Shown: positions 55,060 through 59,802 of the stretch, one piece after another
How positions within the stretch are numbered: the stretch's first letter is position 1
Layout of the letters: each line of letters starts with the position of its first letter
Origin: Tenacibaculum finnmarkense
Lineage (GTDB): Bacteria; Bacteroidota; Bacteroidia; Flavobacteriales; Flavobacteriaceae
DNA length: 59,802 nt
Direction of reading: 5' to 3'
NCBI RefSeq assembly: GCF_900239185.1
Contig: NZ_OENA01000023.1
Coordinates: 210,619-270,420, forward strand
Translations under genes and position numbers: made by a program
Notes under the pieces: generated by a model
What the model saw: the letters and a program-made list of their open reading frames with translations, nothing else
What the model was told of the DNA's origin: nothing
Database searches by the model: none

Positions 55060-56731
55060 GACAATAAACATAAACTTAGGCGGATTCTTCTTTCATATAG
55101 ATGAAATTGCTTATCAGAAATTAAACTATTATTTAAAGGCTATCGCTAATTCTTTAAATGATGATCCGCAGGGTAAAAATGAAATAATTTCAGATATTGA
55201 AGCACGTATTAGTGAACTTTTATCTGAAAAAATAACAGATGTACGCCAGGTGATTAATGAAAATGATATTGAACAAATCATTACCATTATGGGGCAACCT
55301 GAAGATTATTCGGAAACACAAGACACTTATAGCGATGATTATTCTTCTAATTATAAGGCTGAAAAAGGAAGTGTTAAAAAATTATTTAGAGATGGCGACG
55401 ATAAGTTTTTAGGCGGTGTTTGTTCGGGTATTGCGCATTACTTTAATATTGATGTTATTTGGATTCGACTTGCTTTTATCATTTTAGTTGCTTCTGGTTT
55501 TTCACCTTTAGCCTATATTATTTTATGGGTTTTATTACCCGAAGCAAAAACAACTTCTGAAAAATTACAGATGCAAGGCGAAGCTGTAAATATTGATACT
55601 ATTGAAAAAAAAATTCGCGACGAGTTTGAGTATTTATCAGAAAAGTTAAAAGATGGAGCAAACGATATAAGTGATAAATTTTCAAGTGCCGACTATGAAA
55701 AAATTCGCTCACAAACAAACTCTAAACTACAAGATTTTATAGGTATTATAGGCGAAATTTTACGTGCATTATTTAAAATATTTGGTAAATTTATAGGGAT
55801 ATTATTAATTTTTATTGCTGCTAGTACTATACTTGCGTTATTATTTGGGGCATTTTCAATCGGTAGTTTCGAAATTTTAAATGTTGATAACGATTTTGTA
55901 CAGTATCCGCCGTTTTTTTATGAAGCTATGTTGCCTAAATGGTTGTTAGCAATTTCATTATTTTTATTGATTGGAATTCCGATGATGGTATTGTTTATTT
56001 TAGGGTTAAGAATATTATCTCCATCAGTTAAAAAATTAAATACAACGACTGTTTTCATCTTATTAGGCGTTTGGTTACTGTCGTTATTTTCGATTGGTTT
56101 CTCAGGTATTGAATACGCTACAACGCATGCTTATAATGGTGCTAATGTGAATAAACACACGATTAATTACACCAAAGAACAGCCTTTAAAAATTAGCGTT
56201 GTTAATGATGATAACATGTATTACAGCCATAATTTAAGCAATAGAAATAACGCTGAAAATGTAGTGGTTAATGATATTAAAATGAAATATTCTAACGATA
56301 TAAATATTGATGTTCGTAAAAGTGAAACTCAGGTTGCTTATATCGAAATTAAAAAAACATCCGAAGGTAAAAAACGTAAGCAAGCAAATGATAACGCGCA
56401 GGCAATTCAATATAATTTTAAGATAGTAAATAACAGTATTATTTTCGATGCCTTCTTTTTAAGTGCCTATAAAAATATATGGAAAGACGAAGAAATTAAA
56501 GCAACTGTTTATATTCCTGAAAATACAATAATTTATTTTGAAGATTCAGCTGGTAAATTTATTGACGACATTAAAAACACTCAAGATATTTATGACCGTG
56601 ACATGGCAAATCATCATTTTAAAATGACTTCGAAAGGTTTTGAATGTTCTGATTGTAATTCTTCCAATAATGATGATGGTCATAATGACCGTCATGATGA
56701 TAAAAACGAACATACTATTAACGAAAATTAA
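55052..56731 (+). CDS. PspC-domain membrane protein
   Basis: A 559-residue protein. Residues 1-90 hold a cytoplasmic helical segment (LNDDPQGKNEIISDIEARISELL). Residues 110-165 form the PspC domain (LFRDGDDKFLGGVCSGIAHYFNID, then a membrane segment ending LWVLLPEA). Further membrane segments lie near 240-265, 295-320 and 330-350, followed by a large C-terminal extracytoplasmic domain (about 360-540) rich in beta strands, and a His/Asp-rich tail. It probably senses or responds to envelope stress together with the upstream PadR protein. The start codon overlaps padR. Confidence 0.87.
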   Translation: MNKTININLGGFFFHIDEIAYQKLNYYLKAIANSLNDDPQGKNEIISDIEARISELLSEKITDVRQVINENDIEQIITIMGQPEDYSETQDTYSDDYSSNYKAEKGSVKKLFRDGDDKFLGGVCSGIAHYFNIDVIWIRLAFIILVASGFSPLAYIILWVLLPEAKTTSEKLQMQGEAVNIDTIEKKIRDEFEYLSEKLKDGANDISDKFSSADYEKIRSQTNSKLQDFIGIIGEILRALFKIFGKFIGILLIFIAASTILALLFGAFSIGSFEILNVDNDFVQYPPFFYEAMLPKWLLAISLFLLIGIPMMVLFILGLRILSPSVKKLNTTTVFILLGVWLLSLFSIGFSGIEYATTHAYNGANVNKHTINYTKEQPLKISVVNDDNMYYSHNLSNRNNAENVVVNDIKMKYSNDINIDVRKSETQVAYIEIKKTSEGKKRKQANDNAQAIQYNFKIVNNSIIFDAFFLSAYKNIWKDEEIKATVYIPENTIIYFEDSAGKFIDDIKNTQDIYDRDMANHHFKMTSKGFECSDCNSSNNDDGHNDRHDDKNEHTINEN

Positions 56732-56784
56732 GCTATATAATATTAATTATCAATACATTACAAACACAACCTATTTTTTTATCG

Positions 56785-56818
56785 AAAAAAGCCAAAGCAA
56801 TATTGTTTTGGCTTTTTT
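56785..56818 (+). terminator. Hairpin terminator after the PspC gene
   Basis: AAAAAAGCCAAA with TTTGGCTTTTTT, and an inner CAATATTG palindrome, 54 bp after the stop. Confidence 0.85.
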
Positions 56819-56912
56819 ATGCTTAATAATCAGCTATATTTAACAAATAATGTAGGAGGTCTTTTTTATATCGGCAAAACCTTACGGATTATAAATAAAT
56901 TAAAAGAACACT

Positions 56913-57272
56913 ATGAATACAAGTCAAAAAGAAAAATCAGAAGAATTATTTGAAAAATTCAGTCAGCAAGAAGTTAGCCAAGCCGATTTTGAAAATGCGG
57001 AAAAAAAATCTAAAAATCTAGGCGAACAAATGGACAATTTCATCTTATTACTAGGAATGTTAAAAGATTCCTGGAACGGAACGTATCAATTAAATAAAAC
57101 ATCTTTAGCCATTATTGTAGGTGCTTTATTGTATGTTGTGTCACCAATAGATGCGATTCCTGATTTTATTCCTGTTCTGGGTTGGCTCGATGATATTGCT
57201 ATTGTAGCCTTTGCAATGTCAAAATTAAAAAGTGTAATTCAAGATTATAAAAATTTTAAAGGGATTCATTAA
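56913..57272 (+). CDS. YkvA-like DUF1232 protein
   Basis: A 119-residue protein. The first half is helical and charged (KSEELFEKFSQQEVSQADFENAEKKSK). The second has a hydrophobic core with YVVSPIDAIPDFIPVLGWLDDIAIV, the DUF1232 hallmark, which probably forms membrane-embedded helices. Function is unknown. A DUF445 protein follows 83 bp later. Confidence 0.88.
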   Translation: MNTSQKEKSEELFEKFSQQEVSQADFENAEKKSKNLGEQMDNFILLLGMLKDSWNGTYQLNKTSLAIIVGALLYVVSPIDAIPDFIPVLGWLDDIAIVAFAMSKLKSVIQDYKNFKGIH

Positions 57273-57355
57273 ATTTTATCTAAAAATAGCTTTATAACGG
57301 CAAAACAGAATGGCAAGGGGTTAAAATCCCTTGTTAAAAGTAAATATCAAAAAAA

Positions 57356-58642
57356 ATGAAATTACCAAAAAAAGGCGCACTTTCTTTAGCCATCGCAACC
57401 CTTGGGATGCTGCTGCTAATCGCAGGTATTAAAACTGAATTTTTAACACATATCATCTGGCATATTTTATTAGCTGGTTTTGAGGCTGCCGTAGTTGGTG
57501 GCTGTGCCGATTGGTTTGCGGTACGGGCATTATTTGCCGAAATTCCTATTCCGTTAATTAGCAAACACACCAATATTATTGTTAAATCAAGGGCTAAACT
57601 TTCTAACGGTATTGTTGATTTGGTTTCTAACGAATGGCTTTCGAAAGAAAGTTTAGCTGATAAAATAAAATCGGTTGCTATTGCCCATAAAATAGTAGCG
57701 GCACTAAAAGAGGAAAAAAATGTATCAAAAATCATTCATTTTTTACAAGATATTTTATTGCAATTTTCAAAAAATACCGATTTTTCAAAACTTACACCCT
57801 ATTTAGAAAAAATGCTAAAAAAAGAATTACAGGGTATTCAGCTTGGTAAGCCTTTAGGTATTTGGCTACAAAAAACACTCAAAAATCAAGAACATTCTGA
57901 ACTTTGGAAGGTTGCTTTATCGAGTGTTTCTAAAACCATCAATAGTGATGAAACTCGCAACATGCTTGTAGAAAATATTGCAAACCAATCTGAAAACCTA
58001 AAAAAAGAAAGTACTTTTAAGCTTATTGCCGTAAAAACAGCACAGAAATTCGGCGGATTAAACAATGAAAGCATAGCTGATAAACTAGTAAAATCAATCA
58101 ATGATTTATTAGACGAAATAGCAAAAGACAAACAACATCCGCTGCGTAAGAGATTAGAAAATGAACTGCTAGATTTTGCTCAAAAATTAGAAAATGGAAA
58201 TTTAAACGCACTTGCTTCAATTCAAAATATGCAAGAAAAATTAATCGGCAATATTGAAGCAAAAAGTATTGTTTCAAAATTAGTAAACTCACTACAAAAT
58301 AAATTACAAGAACAATTAAACGATGATAAAAGTGTTTTTATTGAGTTTATCAAACAAAAATCTACCCAAATAATAAGCGATTTTTCTAAAAATACCGAGC
58401 TTATTGAAAAAGCAGATGCTTCTTTAAAAAAGCTATTGGTTAGTACAATTCATAAAAATCATCATTTAATTGCAAACACGGTTTCTGAAAGTTTAGAAAA
58501 CCTAAACAACGAAGATTTGGTTAAACAAATTGAAGATAAAGTGGGCGATGATTTACAATACATTCGACTTAATGGTGCCATTGTAGGTGGTGCTGTTGGC
58601 GCTTTATTATATATTTTTAGAGTAACAATTTTAAGTTTGTAA
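57356..58642 (+). CDS. DUF445 membrane-associated protein
   Basis: A 428-residue protein with two N-terminal membrane segments (ALSLAIATLGMLLLIAGI, then IIWHILLAGFEAAVVGGCADWFAVRALF, the DUF445 signature), a long helical, probably coiled-coil middle domain (about 75-390), and a C-terminal membrane segment (GAIVGGAVGALLYIFRVTIL). The family, which includes YjiN and YheB, has no firm function. It ends with its own hairpin terminator. Confidence 0.9.
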   Translation: MKLPKKGALSLAIATLGMLLLIAGIKTEFLTHIIWHILLAGFEAAVVGGCADWFAVRALFAEIPIPLISKHTNIIVKSRAKLSNGIVDLVSNEWLSKESLADKIKSVAIAHKIVAALKEEKNVSKIIHFLQDILLQFSKNTDFSKLTPYLEKMLKKELQGIQLGKPLGIWLQKTLKNQEHSELWKVALSSVSKTINSDETRNMLVENIANQSENLKKESTFKLIAVKTAQKFGGLNNESIADKLVKSINDLLDEIAKDKQHPLRKRLENELLDFAQKLENGNLNALASIQNMQEKLIGNIEAKSIVSKLVNSLQNKLQEQLNDDKSVFIEFIKQKSTQIISDFSKNTELIEKADASLKKLLVSTIHKNHHLIANTVSESLENLNNEDLVKQIEDKVGDDLQYIRLNGAIVGGAVGALLYIFRVTILSL

Positions 58643-58679
58643 ACTATTTTTTAACAGCAAAAAAAATACAAAAAAAATT

Positions 58680-58713
58680 AAAGCCCTTAGAAACAAATTT
58701 CTAAAGGCTTTTT
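58680..58713 (+). terminator. Hairpin terminator after the DUF445 gene
   Basis: AAAGCCCTTAGAAA and TTTCTAAAGGCTTTTTT pair with one mismatch, 38 bp after the stop. Confidence 0.75.
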
Positions 58714-58767
58714 TAGTGATTATCAAAATAACAGCAATACCTTTATAACTTCCTTAAATATTTTACA

Positions 58768-59730
58768 ATGTTTAGACTTTTTTATACACTCCTATTTTTT
58801 CTACTTGTATTTTGCAAAGTAACAGCTCAAAACAAGCCATCAAATACGCCTGATTTTAACAGGAATAATTTTAAGATTTCGTATCTTGTTGAACGTCTTG
58901 AAAATGTTAAAAACATTAAAAATCAATATTCTTTTGAAAAAATTAAAAATTTCAAGGAAGCAGAATTTACCGCAACCTCAAAAACATATATTAATTTAGG
59001 AATTACAAAAAGTACGCTTTGGGTTAAAATAAAATTACGTAAAACCAACTTAAGTGATACCGCTATTTTAATTGTACAAACACCACTAAAAGATAGCATT
59101 ACACTTTGCTATTCTTTAAAAAACGGGGAACAAATACAAGAATTACTAGGAGTTACACAACCGCATTCTAAAAACAAATTTAATCATTGGGTTCCTGCTT
59201 TTGAAATACCTGTTTCCAACCTAAAAACACCGACTATTTACCTTAAAATAAAAAGTAGATATTCAATGAAAGTACCTATTGTTATTAAAACAAAAGAAAC
59301 TTTTTATAAAGATAGAGTTACCGAATATTTTATTAGCGGATTACTTATTGGCGGGTTAATTTTAATGGGTATTTACAACTTATTTCTATTTTTTAGCACC
59401 CGTGATTTTAGTTATCTTCTTTATGTTATTGCCTTGTTTTCGGCTGTTTTATCGCAGGGCTATCTTTTTGGTATTTTAATACAATATTTAAGCCCCGAAC
59501 ATCCCGAATTTTCGTTTCGATTTCCAATTGTTATTATGGCAATTACAGGTATTTTTTCATCCCTATTTGCTATTCAATTTTTAGAACTAAAAAACACCAA
59601 TAAAATATTATATCGCATACTGATTTTGTTAATTATTCTTTCGTGTTTTAATATTTTTTTAGAGTTGTTCAAATTAGATTATTTATCAAGAAAAATAAGT
59701 ATCGCATTAAGAGCCTGTTTAAATTTGTAA
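58768..59730 (+). pseudogene. 7TMR-DISM signalling receptor, truncated after four membrane segments
   Basis: 320 residues: signal peptide to residue 20, an extracellular domain (about 30-180) of the 7TMR-DISMED2 type (TYINLGITKSTLWVKIKLRK, HWVPAFEIPVS), then membrane segments at about 187-209, 214-239, 252-274 and 281-302, with the TRDFSYLLYV loop typical of 7TMR-DISM. Intact relatives have seven segments and usually a cytoplasmic kinase, cyclase or helix-turn-helix domain. Here the frame ends at residue 320, and the last five codons come from a repeat element whose left end, GAGCCTGTTTAAATTT, starts at 59711 within codon 315. The gene is therefore almost certainly interrupted by an insertion; the distal part should lie beyond the element. 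Confidence 0.8.
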
Positions 59731-59802
59731 AATAAAAAGAAAAAGGTTTCTGAAATTCTATTAAAATGTTTCTTTTGTGGTTCTCAAAACAAAAAAGATG
59801 TA
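59711..59802. mobile_element. Left end of an insertion element running off the window
   Basis: It begins GAGCCTGTTTAAATTTGTAA, sharing its terminal 16 bases, apart from a few changes, with the elements at 4243 and 39871. The remaining 75 bp are A-rich without a frame. It is preceded by TTAA. The sequence cannot say whether it is a full insertion sequence with a transposase or a MITE. It lies at the very edge, consistent with an assembly break in a multicopy element. Confidence 0.5.

Overview
The window looks like chromosomal DNA from an AT-rich member of the Flavobacteriaceae (Bacteroidota). The signs are TAnnTTTG-type promoter boxes, an absence of Shine-Dalgarno sequences, SPII lipoproteins with the lipobox Cys at residue 17, a PafA-type alkaline phosphatase, a lactate-dehydrogenase-like malate dehydrogenase, a PgpH-type HD phosphohydrolase, and short dispersed repeats of a kind common in this family. 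The genus cannot be fixed from the sequence; something near Tenacibaculum or Polaribacter is a guess.

Layout. 1-2803 (minus): a secreted FG-GAP/VCBS-repeat protein whose alanine-rich C-terminal repeats run off the left edge and carry a frameshift. 2804-4474: mostly non-coding, with a MITE-like repeat. 4475-6589: recQ. 6812-13674: a complete tryptophan operon, trpEGDCFBA on the minus strand, preceded by a 15-codon leader peptide with three consecutive Trp codons and a terminator hairpin, i.e. an apparent ribosome-mediated attenuator. 13914-23805 (plus): asnB, pyc, gyrB, a DUF6588-like protein and mdh, mostly separated by hairpin terminators. 23893-24576 (minus): ftsE. 24715-31710 (plus): a large periplasmic TPR protein, an outer-membrane barrel, an amidohydrolase lipoprotein and an FKBP lipoprotein. 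31870-32616: a 37-residue protein with 12 cysteines (metallothionein-like, found by hand) directly upstream of a SigZ-like sigma factor that has its own Cys tail. 32673-32882: tRNA-Tyr and tRNA-Lys. 33017-34525: mlaF and mlaE. 34644-36284: pafA-like phosphatase. 36550-39702: a solitary type IIG restriction-modification enzyme, next to about 870 bp of repeats (MITE, 148-bp tandem duplication, Flavo-1-like element) and a tRNA Arg-Pro-Ser cluster. 40952-51881: pgpH, thiolase, an NlpC/P60 protein, a TPR protein, gyrA and clpC. 52094-58642: a TlpA-like lipoprotein, a DUF4442 protein, a DUF4870-PadR-PspC operon with a candidate operator, a YkvA-like protein and a DUF445 protein. 58768-59730: a 7TMR-DISM receptor cut off after four membrane segments by the start of a dispersed element that continues past the right edge.

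Most of the window is ordinary core genome. The points most worth a second look are the Cys-rich peptide plus Cys-tailed sigma factor pair, the trp attenuator, the repeat families (three Flavo-1-like elements; elements ending in GARCCTGTTTAA, one of which breaks a receptor gene), and the palindromic site around the DUF4870-PadR-PspC promoter. Both edges fall in repeats, so the window may be a whole contig broken at repeats.
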